From Setophaga petechia (lineage: Eukaryota; Chordata; Aves; Passeriformes; Parulidae), in assembly GCA_024362935.1 (NCBI GenBank), contig JANCRA010000010.1, positions 6,316,501-6,380,500 of the forward strand: 64,000 bases of DNA, given 5' to 3'. Positions 37,509 to 48,217 of this stretch are shown here, in pieces (the stretch's first letter is position 1; every line of letters begins with the position of its first letter). The notes below the pieces were generated by a model. The model was not told the origin of the DNA and made no database searches. It was given only the letters and a program-made list of their open reading frames with translations. The translations under genes were made by a program, and so were the position numbers.

Positions 37509-38325
37509 AGGTCATCAGAGCTTTCTAATATAGGACAATTTTCAGTGGGATGTTCTCTGAAGAGATACAAAACTGTTCTCACTTACTCTGAGCTTTCTTC
37601 CTAAGAGAGAAAGGAACATTCTTGGCTCTTCCCTCACTTTGAAACAAATCTAAATCTAAATCCAGGAAATGCTTTTACCAAAACTCAGAACACTGCACAA
37701 ATATGGTGTCCTTCAGATCAGACCAAGCTGCATTTGCTAAACTTCCAAGACACAAAATAAATACTGCAATGCTCTTCTACCCTGATTTTTTCAAAACACA
37801 TGCTTGTAAGAGAAAAAGCCAGCCCATCTCATGTTTGCTAACACTGGTACCAATTAGTTCAATAAACTGAGACCACAGACATAGGGATGAATGTTAAGAG
37901 TTTATGTTGAGAGCAATGCAGTGAGGAGAAGGAGCTATTTTGTGACAGGCCTGGAAGGCAAGGAGTGGAGGAAAGTTACAGAGGCACACAGCAGTCCCTT
38001 CTCAAACCAGCCCCACAGCCTGGCCCTGTCATTATTTGTGCTTCTTAACCAATAACCCTAAGGAGGAAGCTTCTGTAATGTCTACAGGCAAAGTCAGAAA
38101 ACTAAAAAATTCAACCATTCTGTGCCTTTAATGCTTCACTAAATTTCCTATGCAAGGAGCAGTCTGATATACCCACGTAACAATTGCAGGGCCAGCAACT
38201 CGTGATGTCCCAGCTCAGCCCTTCCAGCTGGGCCACAAGAGCACACCTGGTGTTCATCTCCAGTGCAGCTGCTCTGCTCACAACTCCTTTCCTAGGAAGC
38301 TTTTTACTCTTGGACAAATTCCTAC

Positions 38326-38480
38326 CTGATCTGTTTGCCTTCCCGGACATCATACAAGGAAAAAAAGACATCAGTGTCCTCTCCAATGGTGTTGTAGGTG
38401 AAGCTCTTCAGGCTGAGGAAGAAGTGATGAGGCACTGGCATCCTACAGGCTTCCCCGTGCCGCTGCCGGATCGTGTCCAC
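38326..38480 (-). CDS. DOCK3: DOCK3 exon G
   Basis: This 155-base exon encodes 51 codons plus two bases. It starts VDTIRQRHGEACRMPVPHHF and continues through FFLSLKSFTYNTIGEDTDVF to REGKQI, with a serine codon split to exon F (AG|T). The acceptor is GCCTCAG|GTG and the donor is AG|GTAGGA. The peptide matches DOCK3 near residues 200-250, with small changes (MRPRHGET to IRQRHGEA, and DMREG to DVREG). This is the conserved DOCK N-terminal region leading towards DHR-1. Only about 15 bases separate the acceptor from a 31-bp tandem array upstream in the transcript. The splice branch point may therefore lie in repeat sequence. The exon stays open in frame back into the array, which would matter only if the intron were retained. 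Confidence 0.95.
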
Positions 38481-38495
38481 CTGAGGCAAACAGGG

Positions 38496-38969
38496 AAACC
38501 ATTGGCATTGCACACAAAGGACACCTGAACCATTGGCATTGCACACAAAGGACACCTGAACCATTGGTACTACACAGAAAGGACACCTGAACCATTGGCA
38601 TTGCACACAAAGGGCACCTGAACCATTGGCATTGCACACAAAGGGCACCTGAACCATTGGCATTGCACACAAAGGGCACCTGAACCATTGGCATTGCACA
38701 CAAAGGGCACCTGAACCATTGGCATTGCATAGAAAGGGCACCTGAACCATTGGCACTACACAGAAAGGGCACCTGAACCATTGGCATTGCACAGCAAGGA
38801 CACCTGAACCATTGGCACTTCTCACACAGAAAGGGCACCTGAACCCTTGGTACTTACAGAGAAAGGACACCTGAACCATTGGCACTACACAGAAAGGGCA
38901 ATTGAACCATTGGCATTGCACACAAAGGACACCTGAACCACTGGCATTGCACAGAAAGGACACCTGAAC
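38496..38969. repeat. 31-bp minisatellite abutting the exon G splice acceptor
   Basis: There are about 15 head-to-tail units of 31 bases, each built from GGACACCTGAACCATTGG followed by CATTGCACACAAA. Variants include GGGCACCTG, a CACTACACAGAAA form and one longer copy near 38810-38835. CACCTG is intact 14 times and mutated once (CAATTG near 38900). The first copy lies only about 15 bases from exon G. On the transcript strand each unit reads GGTTCAGGTGTCC, resembling the true acceptor CTCAG|GTGGAC. There are no unique spacers, so this is not a CRISPR-like array. Confidence 0.97.
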
Positions 38970-39357
38970 AGACCAACCTGAGCATTTTAACAGAGATCCT
39001 GCTCTCCTCTCACCCTCAAGTAAAAGTTTCATCTCAAATATATTCTGCCTCAGAGACAGGGGCTAGATTAAGCTTTCTGCCTCTATTTTTAACGCTTCTA
39101 ATTTGAATAGATTGATGAAACTGTGATAACCAAGTAGATACAAAATAAATAGTTTATGCATTGGAAATCTGATTTTATCAAGTAAACCAAGTCAATCGTA
39201 TTTCTCAAATTTTGCTTTGATTCTGGTACTGAAAATGAATTATAAGACAGTACTGGAGTGGGTCCTGATGATTTCCATTTAAAGCATGGTTAGTAACATT
39301 TGTTACATTATTTCTTTTGAGCAGCTGCAATTCACTTCCAGAGGTCATTCCTGCAGC

Positions 39358-39823
39358 CAGTAGGATGAGGGCAGTGACTGTCCCCCTGTACTGGGCACTG
39401 CTGAGGCCACACCTCAAATCCTGGGGGGTTTGGGCCCCTCACTCCAAGGCAGAACTGAGGTGATGGAGGCTCTCCAGGGAAGGGTCTGGGGCACAGGTCA
39501 GGGGGCTCAGCCTGGAGAAAAGGAGGCTCAGGAGGGACCTCATGGCCCTGTGCAGCCCCCTGAGAGGAGGGTGTAGCCAGGTGAGGGTTGGTCTCTTCTC
39601 TCAAGGGAGAAGTTGTGTCAGGGAGGCTCAGATTGGATATTAGGGAAGTTTCTCCACTGAAAGCATTGTCAAGCACTGGAACAGGCTGCCCAGGGAAGCA
39701 GTGGAGTCACCATCTCTGGAGGCATTAAAAGATGTGGAGATGTGGTGCTTAGGGACAGAGTTCAGTGGTGGCCTTGGCAGTGCTGGGGGACATTTGGACT
39801 TAATCCTAAGGGCATTTTCCTCT
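39358..39823 (+). mobile_element. CR1 LINE, long 3' portion
   Basis: It includes GGCACTGCTGAGGCCACACC, TTTGGGCCCCTCACTCCAAG, CTCAGCCTGGAGAAAAGGAGG, GGACCTCATGGCCCTGTGCA and GAACAGGCTGCCCAGGGAAG. It ends near ACTTAATCCTAAGGGCATTT. This is the most complete CR1 in the window and is opposite in direction to DOCK3. The open frames seen across it are remnants. Confidence 0.93.
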
Positions 39824-40624
39824 CAAAAACAATCCATGACTTAGAACAAAGCTTAACAGGCCAGTTTGTCCTGCAGGTATAAAAAAACTTCACAAGGGTT
39901 GATAACATGAGTAACCAATCAAGCCAGATAGTAGAAAAATTTACATTTTGGCTCAACATACCAAGACCTACTCACAGCAGTGAATGCTGGGGTGGCCAAA
40001 TCAAAAAAGAGCATAAGCAAATGTAGGCTTTCAGTTTTTACAACCCTTTACATCCATTCATGCTGATCTTAATAAACAGGTTGCATGAATATCCTAAGCT
40101 CCCCATGCTCACCTCTGAATGCACAGACAGTACAGTCTAACAAAAAAAACCTTAAATTTCCAGACTTACAACTCAGATTTGTACTCATTTAAAAGGAATT
40201 TTGTTCTGGACTTAAAATTAAATCCAAGGAAATCCTCATTCTTTAAAGACAGGTACCTGTGGAAGCACAGATCTCTGTAAAGATGAAAGGCAGATTCCAT
40301 GAGCAGGACAGGATTGCACCAGCACACAAAGGATGTGTCAAACAGAAGTTACTAAGGCACGTGTTAGCAGGTAGACAGAGAGTCACAGGGGCAGAGTGAG
40401 GCTTCTGATCTCTCTACACAATTGTATCTTTTAAGAACAACAGTTACAAGCTCAGGAAAAGTGACCTAAATGGAATTTGAAAAAGGACCTCAGTGACTGA
40501 AATACTTGGGAATCTTCTGAGGAAGTGTTCTGTAGGTAGGGACTTACCCAATCTCCATCATAGCTTTATCTACATTACCAAGAACTTAAAGACAATAAAA
40601 AATGCAAACATGGATGATATTTAC

Positions 40625-40666
40625 CTGTGATGTGCTCTGCTGGACACTGTGTCTACTTGACAAATG
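40625..40666 (-). CDS. DOCK3: DOCK3 exon H, 42-base microexon
   Basis: This 42-base exon encodes exactly 14 residues, HLSSRHSVQQSTSQ, in phase 0 at both ends. It is flanked by a CAG acceptor (40667-40669) and a CAG|GTAAAT donor. Remembered mammalian DOCK3 has HLSSRQSVQQSTSQ at the same junction, after DLYKM and before VDT, so one residue differs (Q to H). The segment is rich in serine and glutamine and probably forms a flexible linker in the N-terminal region. Both ends are phase 0, so skipping the exon would keep the frame and remove only 14 residues. This makes it a candidate alternatively spliced neuronal microexon, which is inference. It is too short to be found by simple open-frame scanning. 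Confidence 0.9.
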
Positions 40667-41729
40667 CTGTGGAGATACAAAACAGTAAAATTTAAACCTT
40701 TTTGAAAGTAAGAAATATCTACATTATATTTATATAGCATTAGAAAAGTAATTCTAAAATATTATTATCAAAATGATTACCAACTTCTCATGCCTTTTTA
40801 TAGTATATCATCACTCACAAGAACACTTGCTTTCCTAAAGGCTTTTCTCAGTTAAGCTGTTTCTTTGCTTGAATTTACAGGGAGTATTTACCTTAGCTTT
40901 TAAAGTAAAAGGCTGTCACAAGTTAGACAGAATTTCAAAAAGAAATGCTATTAGTGTTGGAAAATTTCATTGTTCTGTATAATCTGTCTTCTTCTGCTAA
41001 ATGGGAAGATACCTCACCACTAATCCTCATCTCCTGGTATGTTGTGGAAAGGTGCATTTGATAAAAAACACAGGCATCTAGAAAGAAAGATGGATTTTAG
41101 AGGTTGTTAAGACTTTTTGCTCTAATAAAAAAATGAAATCCTGAAAATTGGTTAAAGACTCTTCTACAATTTTAGCTGCCCAATACCTGTAAGTAAGAAT
41201 CAGTATAAAGAGCTACATGTCTAAAAACTCAGAGGATGATGTTGTATTTAAAGCCTTTTATGCTAGAAGGAGATGTTATAATCAGAAAATGGACTGCAAG
41301 ACTCACTGAAGCCATTTAATCTCCAAAGGGAGATTTAAATACTAATCTAAATTGAAAAGGTTTCAGAGAGCTTTAAAAAAACCATCATTAATGATTCTGC
41401 CATGCCTTTCCCTGCACATCATCTTAATATTAGCATTTTAAACCAAAATATTAACATTGACACTGCCACACATTATTAAATGCTCTCTTCATTCTCCCCA
41501 CCTCCCTCCTTCTATGACAAACCCAACATCCCATTCTGACCATTTACACTCTGTACCACAATTAGCAGATCTGCTGACAAAAATGAAGCTTCAAAGGAGG
41601 TGAAAGCAAAAGATTGTCCACAAAATGTGTGTGGCAATACTCTCAGACTACAACTCTGTCTTTCACCCAGAACACAAACAGCAGTTTTACCACAAAAGGA
41701 GAGACACTCTTCATGATGAGAGCAGACCA

Positions 41730-42077
41730 AGGAGGTGCTGGGGCACTGAGGGACCTGCCAGAGCTCACTGAGCCCCTGCAATCCCTCAGCAGCAGCACCC
41801 CTGATCTGCCACTGCTGATGCCAAACTCAAATCCTGTGCTCAGCTTTGGGCCTCTCACTCCTGGATTGGTTTTAGGGAAAATGTTCTCACCCAAAGCATT
41901 GCCAAGCATTAGAAGAGGCTGCCCAGGGCAGTGGTGGAGTCCCCAGCCCTGCAGGGATTTAGAGGACCTGTAGCTGTGCCTGGGCACAGGGGGTGGTGGG
42001 GCTGTGGCAGTGCTGGGGGAATGGCTGAGCTCAATGATCTTAAAGGTCTCCTCCAACCTAAACAATTCTGTGATTGT
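41730..42077 (+). mobile_element. CR1 LINE 3' end
   Basis: Landmarks are AGAGGCTGCCCAGGGCAGTG, GGAGTCCCCAGCCCTGCAGG, GGCAGTGCTGGGGGAATGG and the terminal CTTAAAGGTCTCCTCCAACC followed by AATTCTGTGATTG. The 5' part is internally deleted and diverged. Orientation is plus, opposite to DOCK3. Confidence 0.9.
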
Positions 42078-43139
42078 AAATGGCATTTTTTGACATCTGT
42101 TTACATCCACAGTTACAAAAATGTCCTCATTCACATTCTGAGTGGAAAAATAATGATCTTCAGTTCCATTGTTTGTGTAACTACTGCATCATCTTCTGAA
42201 TGGTAAAAGCTTTCGAGTTGGCTGAGTTGCCTATTCATCTTTTTGTCACCTGCAACCACTCAGAATCAGCTGGCACAGAAAAGACCAGTTATTTAAGCTA
42301 TTCAAGGTGTCCTGACTTCTTGTGATTAATCTCCAAATCCAAGTAAGAAAGTGAGACACTCAGGCAACACAAATATGAGAGGTGGTTTGAAGAGATTCAT
42401 CAGCAAACACTGCACTTACAGAGCATACAGTGAGGTAAATGTGTGACAGTAAGTGGTTAAAACTTCAGGTTTTATATTTTTCCAAACCAAAAGATTAGAT
42501 TTGACTAACTCTCTGCTTTCATGCTTCAGGACCACGTTCTAACAATGCAATCACTGGCTGAGTTAATTTATGTGCCCTTGCCTCTGGCCAGGCAAAGTGC
42601 CCAGAGGGTATGTGCCATTTTTGGGTCCTTGGATGGGAGGGTGACTGAAAATAACCAAGATGGATTTATCAGGGGTACATGAGGCTGCATCAAGTGATTG
42701 CCCTGAGGTAAAATAACCAAATCAGTAGATATGGGAAGATCAGTGGCTGCTGTGTCTCCCCAGCCCAGGGGGGCCCTCAGCACAGTCTCCCACAGCATTC
42801 CTGTACCCAAGCTATAAACTTACACCTTCATGGACAGAGCCCTATTTGATAAAAAACCCCTAACAAACAGTAGGATTTTCAGGCTCCAGAGGTAGTGGCT
42901 GATGGTGTGTATTTTTCAGAGATCTGTCCTGAGACTTATGTGGTCTTAAATTCCCAGCTGGTCCTAAACTGGGGGCAGCAGACTGGCAGGGTCCTGTAAA
43001 GCAGTCAAACAGCAGTCAGAGGAGCACTCAGGCAGCAGGGACATTTAACAATTCACTGTTTCTGTTACCAGAAATGGAGCCAGTAGACTGAGAATAACAT
43101 GAATTCATTTTTCCTCAGCACTGAGTAAACTACAGCTGA

Positions 43140-43515
43140 AATACTGCACTGAGCAAAGGCCAGGGGAGCAGCACAAGCAGGATGCAGGGAATGCAGCACT
43201 CTGAGGCTGGAGCTGAGCTGGGGCAGCCCTCCTGCAACCATGAAGCTCCAGCACCAAGCGGCAGCCAGGCTCTCCAGAGCTGCACAGCACACTGGCCAAA
43301 ATGTGGTCATCAACTGCAGCAGGGGACACCCCAGGGTCCCAACAAGGCAAAATGTAACTCAGGGCAGCCAGGACAACATTCCACCCTTTCCTTGGGGGAA
43401 TTTCAGCATCCACCTGCACAAAGCACTGAGCAGCCTGGTCTGAATTCAGTATTGACCTTGCATTGGGAGCAGAAAGTTTGCCTAGACCTTCCTGAGGCCC
43501 CTTCCAACCTGAAAA
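43140..43515 (+). mobile_element. Degraded CR1 LINE 3' end
   Basis: The end GAGCAGCCTGGTCTGAATTC followed by CCTGAGGCCCCTTCCAACCT matches the CR1 3' pattern. The start, CAGCTGAAATACTGCACTGA, fits the usual CAGCTGGAGTACTGC block. The middle is diverged, so the limits are approximate. Confidence 0.6.
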
Positions 43516-44199
43516 GCCTTCCAAAGTGATATAAAAATAGGACTGTGAAGAAATTATCTATCTTAATTCTAAAAATAAAAATAAATCAGTTTAACCTTTA
43601 TTTTCCCCAAAAATAGTTGTCTGCAAAGGTTTTGCAAACTTGAAGAGATACAATGTTCAGTGTATCTTTCCTCATCAAAGTGTTTGCTGATGCTTAAATT
43701 GATTCCTTGCTATTGTAACCTAGGTCTATTGATTCTTTTCTTATACATCATTAGGATGAAAAGATTAATTAATTCAGCTTGTGATTCCATTATATCTCAA
43801 ATCTCCTCAACAAGCCCACCTAAAGCTGGAGTCTCAATCTGCACTTCAGAGCCAACAGCTGACTGCAGGAGTTAAAACCTTACATTTATGATTCTCCCTG
43901 GTATACTACTTTTCACATAATTTCTTAAATTTCTCTCTATTGGAATTCTGATCCTTACCTCCACTGAAAGAATCAGAAAGACCATTTCCAACGTTGTGGA
44001 TTTTGTATATTTAGTAAGCAGACTCCTTATTTCAGCATCTAGTCCTTAATTAAACATTAAACTTGAAGTACTACAAAATGGAGGATAACCCCAAGAAATT
44101 CAGTTAATTCATCCCTCCTCCTATTTAATCAAATTATTGGCAACCATTCCTTTTTTTTTTTTTTTGGTATGTGTTTTCTAATTAGCTCTGTGTTTACAT

Positions 44200-45400
44200 T
44201 ACAGTCATTTCATTTAGAACTAATGACCTTTGGAGAATTTAAATTAAAACAAACATTTAAAACCTTTACCAAAATCTAAATATGGTATCAGCTGCTTCTC
44301 CTCTATCCACTAGACTTATCTATGTTCTGGAACTTTTAAAAATTGCTTTTTCTGGACAAGTTCACACACACTATTACTCATGTCCTTGCTGCAAGTAATT
44401 ATTATTTTCTATTATTATTATTATTATTTTCCAGCATTTGTTACAGAGAGAGAAAAATTACCAGCCCCTCCTCCATCACCTATTCCTAAGGTGTGAAATT
44501 GGCCTTTGCTGGTATTCTGGACCCTCATCCATCTTCTCAGTGACTATCACTGACATGTCTGATATGGCTCCTCCAAAGATCCACCAGGAATGGGCACAGC
44601 TGCAAATGCCCTGGAACTGAAAATGTCGTGAGCAAGTCACCACCCAGGCAGGGTTCAGGGGGCAGGAAGGACATGAAGTGCCATGGGATTGTCTTGCATC
44701 ATGTGCCAGTTGGTTTTTCCCAGTATAAAAACTTTCTTTTAGCTTCCCAGTTAGCACCAGGTTATTTATATAAAACTGTTTCTTGATACAATTGACCACA
44801 TTTGCTCATTATATTTGAATTTGTGCATTGCCTTTCTAATTTTTCTATTTACCCATTTGTGCTATTCTATTATACTTCTCTATAATTCTGTTCTTGTAAG
44901 CTGGCTCTCAGTAATCTCAATTTCCCTTTCACTCTAATGCCTGGAGGAGATGAAGAAATTCTGAATTTATCCAACTTGGCCTGTTAGAGAGCATCTTGTG
45001 GTTTTTTTCTTAATTTACTGAAAGAACTATCAATTCTCCTTACCTCCACCTCCTCATGGTATCTTACCTACCAGGATCAGTTTTCAGTGTTGTTCTTCCT
45101 CATCCCTTCCCTAACAATGCCTGGTGAGTGAATCCCATCATTCCCAAGTCAGTCTTAAACTGCTTTCTGCCTTCATATTCTCATCTGACTTTTTACTTTA
45201 GAACTCAACATACACAAACCTGCTCTCTGTCAATCTGCTTTGTTTTACAAAGAACAACGAAGAAAATCAAAAAAGAAAATCAACAAGGATTTCATGATCT
45301 TCTCTCCAGTTTGTGTCCAATTGTTTTCCTCACCTAGAAGAATTCTGGGTAACTGGATTCTTATTTTCTTGACTATTCCATCTTACCAATCACATTTACC
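44200..45400 (-). mobile_element. Fossil LINE-like sequence
   Basis: The block around 44265-44330 (CTTTACCAAAATCTAAATAT and CTCCTCTATCCACTAGACTT) resembles, in antisense, the reverse-transcriptase core of old CR1-type LINEs. Nothing is intact. Recognition is by memory only and the limits are loose. Confidence 0.35.
44401..44430. repeat. (ATT)n microsatellite
   Basis: A run of ATT units interrupted by one TTTCT lies inside old repeat sequence. It is an ordinary simple repeat. Confidence 0.9.
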
Positions 45401-48132
45401 ATTTGAATAAAGAATAAACAGTTCAGAGGTGATGGCAGCATTAATTTGAAACGATTTATTTAGAAATTCTATTTTTTTTTTAAATTAGGAACTCTGGTGA
45501 ACTCATGGCATTTCTCTCACACAGTTGGAAGAAATGCCTGAGCTGCAGCAGTGACACAGCCAACAGCTGTGCCTTCCATGCACCTCCTGAACTTGTGCTG
45601 AAGACACACACCCACTTCAATAACCTTACAGAAAGGCTAAACATAATTAATCACCAGCTTTGAACATTTCTGATTTGTGAAAAGACTTCCAGACATTTGT
45701 GTCTTGTAACCCTTGCACTAAAATGTGCCATCCAAGTGTTCCTGCCATCCTGCAGGACTCTGTGTTCCTCAATGACAGCTTCAATCCAGGGGCAGCTCCA
45801 GTGCTCAGCTCTGTGGCAGAATTCTGAGAACATATTTTCCCACCATTCAAAAGTAATATGTATTTTTAAAAAGTGTTCTGTCATATTGGTTAAAGTCACA
45901 AACACTGTCATAGGGAAAGGGCAATTTGCTTTCCTTCAGGAGCAAAACAACAGCTCCTGACAAGTGCTGTGCATCCTGCAGCCACTGGCATTTAGCCTCA
46001 GAATGAGTAACAAGGAGAAGCAGGATGTGCAAGGCCTCAGAGCACAACAGCTCTGCCAGAGATGAACACAGCATCACCCAGCAGTCACACACACACTCAG
46101 CAATGGAACAGGAGAGCTAAGAGAGGCTCAAATGTAACAACTTACAATTTATCACAAAGAGCAGAGCTAAGTCTAATGGCTGAGTAAAAAGTGCTTGAAT
46201 CTCTGCTGTCACAGAGAGAAAAGTCTGATGTGCTGCCTCACCCACTGCTCTGCTAATGAGTGTTTTCTGTGTTACATTTAACATCCTACAATCCTGAAAA
46301 CATACTCTCACAACTCCTGCAAGATTATTTTACAATGTAAAACCTCACTGCTTATTTGAGAATCCATAAAGTATTTTGTCATAAGTAAGAAGGATTCTCT
46401 CCCTGGGTTTTCATTAAGTAATAAAAATGAACCCCAAACCACATTAGAAAGAACCTGAAAACAACCTAAGTCACCAATATACCTTTCCTTCATTTCTTAC
46501 CAAATTTAAGTTAAAAAAGTAACAGGTTTTCAGCTGCTTTGGTTCCTGAAATTGCCTGCTGACTGTGAAGAGATGTGATCAGACAGCACTGTCCTCTTGC
46601 ATCTCCAGACTCCAGCAGCAGTGAAGTGTGAAGTGAGTAATGGTGCTGTCCTGAGCCCTGCCCAGCATGGAGCAGCACAGAGACAGTCACAGGACTAAGG
46701 GGTGACATAATCAGGCTGCTCTGGCAGTAAATATTGCCTATTTGCAGTTCTCCAAGTATTCAGAGTGAAAAAATGTGCAGAATAAACCTCAGAGTAATAA
46801 ACCAATCCTTAGTTAGCAACTAATCTCACACTCTGAGTCTTCAGTGATGGAATTTGCTACTGACTCATTTCCAGGCTGTGCTGAAAGAAATCTCTGCTGT
46901 GCTGGCACTAAACTCTGCTCAGACTGTGGCAAATTAGGAACAAACTTTAAAAACTAGCACTATAGACTGGTGCACTTTCATATTTCTCATGCAATAATTC
47001 TTACTCCTTTCCATGAAATCCACTGTTAAACAGTGCAAATAGTCCAAAGCAGCAACAGCACCCAGCTTGTTTACAGAACATGCCCTTGGTTAAGGAAAAG
47101 GCACATCCTGCAACCAAACCCATCAGCAAGCCATGGACCTCTCTGCCCCTAATCTTAAATAGCTGAAAGTCAAAACTGTTTTAAAACAGGAAATTAAAAG
47201 CTTCCTAGAAGCGACACTCTAATAACATTATGTAGAAAACAACATTTTCTTTGGAAGATATTAAATGAAGAAGTTGTACAAAATAATTGCTGAGGGTTTT
47301 TTATTTATCTTTTTTGTAGATAAAACAGCATCTGAGGAAGGGTTTTCATTCACTTTCCTGAATTATACATGTTGTTTCTCCCTCTGCAGTCACATCACAA
47401 CCCAAACCAAAATTATCTGTATTAGTTCTACTAACAGAGAATCCAAACACAGGTAGTAAAATGCATCAGTGGCTTTACAGTTCACCAATGGCACAATTCA
47501 CATTTCCAAAACAACTTCAACTTCATTATGTACAAAGAGGACTGTACAAGTGACTCATCATGACAGCATTTGGAACTCACTACACTGAAGGAATTCTAAC
47601 ACTTCACCTGAAAATCCAAATACTCTTATTCAAATGCACTCCATGCTTTCCAAGGAGCAGTGACATACAACAGGGACAGCATTAATGTTCAAGGATTAGT
47701 TTTGCTTAAATTAACTTATGCACTGGTCTCCCTCCTCTCTCCCCTTTTTTGTGAGCTGAAAAAGTCTTTGTAGCAGGGCAAAGATGTTTATTACCCATGC
47801 AACCACAAACCTAGACTTTTCACTTAGGTATCCTTCATCTGCAAATCTGCCCAAAGAATAAAATAATGGCTCTCACAGACTTTCTGGACTCAGAGAATCT
47901 TCCAAGAGTTAACAACATGTTACTTTGTAAATTGGAATAAAATGCATCAAAGCATGCCACTGCTTAGGGTAGGAGAGACACTGCTGTGGTGGTCAGGGTG
48001 CAAATGAAGAAGACATTTAACTTACAACACCATTGGAAACAAGAAAACATATAAGAGTAAAGAATAAAAACATTTTCCCTTCTTTTCCTCCCACAGTGAA
48101 AACTCAGAGCAATCTCCCACAGAATTTCTTAC

Positions 48133-48217
48133 CATTTTATAAAGGTCTGAAACACTGATCTGATCTGAATCCACAACCTCAAAGTCCTTCCGTGGAACTA
48201 AGTCCAGGCCCAAGTGT
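48133..48217 (-). CDS. DOCK3: DOCK3 exon I
   Basis: This 85-base exon completes the split glutamate codon of exon J (GA|A) and then encodes 28 residues, starting HLGLDLVPRKDFEVV and ending SVSDLYKM. The acceptor is TTGCAG|A and the donor is ATG|GTAAGA. It ends in phase 0, directly before the microexon. The match to DOCK3 is essentially complete. DOCK4 reads LGLDLVPRKEYAMV at this place as I remember it, so the DFEVVDSDQ stretch supports DOCK3. Its codons are richer in A and T than those of exons J and D. The open frame continues past the donor into the intron for about 37 codons, but nothing suggests that it is used. Confidence 0.95.

Larger units (their letters stand above)
23283..38325 (-). 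other. 15-kb intron between exons G and F
   Basis: This is the largest complete intron in the window. It holds a probable solo LTR and a large hairpin (27.28-27.65 kb), a CR1 3' end (34.5-34.85 kb), fossil LINE-like sequence (35.1-36.0 kb) and a second CR1 piece (37.2-37.5 kb). The stretches 23.3-27.2 kb and 27.7-34.4 kb show nothing I can name. No alternative exon with DOCK similarity was seen. Confidence 0.8.
38481..40624 (-). other. Intron between exons H and G
   Basis: This intron is about 2.1 kb. Its 3' end in the transcript is almost entirely the 31-bp minisatellite, followed by a CR1 copy at 39358-39823. The 800 bases next to the microexon show nothing I recognise. Confidence 0.85.
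40667..48132 (-). other. Intron between exons I and H
   Basis: This intron is about 7.5 kb. It carries CR1 3' ends near 41.7-42.1 kb and 43.1-43.5 kb, fossil LINE-like sequence at 44.2-45.4 kb, a 15-base T run at 44151-44165 and an (ATT)n repeat at 44401-44430. Nothing recognisable is seen at 45.5-48.1 kb. Confidence 0.8.

Noticed and set aside
38496..38969. CRISPR-like array of about 31-bp repeats
   Set aside because: Units are contiguous with no unique spacers, the sequence is vertebrate intron, and no cas genes exist. It is a minisatellite.
38322..39032. Minus-strand open frame of 236 codons covering exon G and the 31-bp array
   Set aside because: The C-terminal part is the genuine exon G. 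The upstream part is only array translated in frame, and the acceptor at 38481 is strong and conserved. It is at most an intron-retention product.
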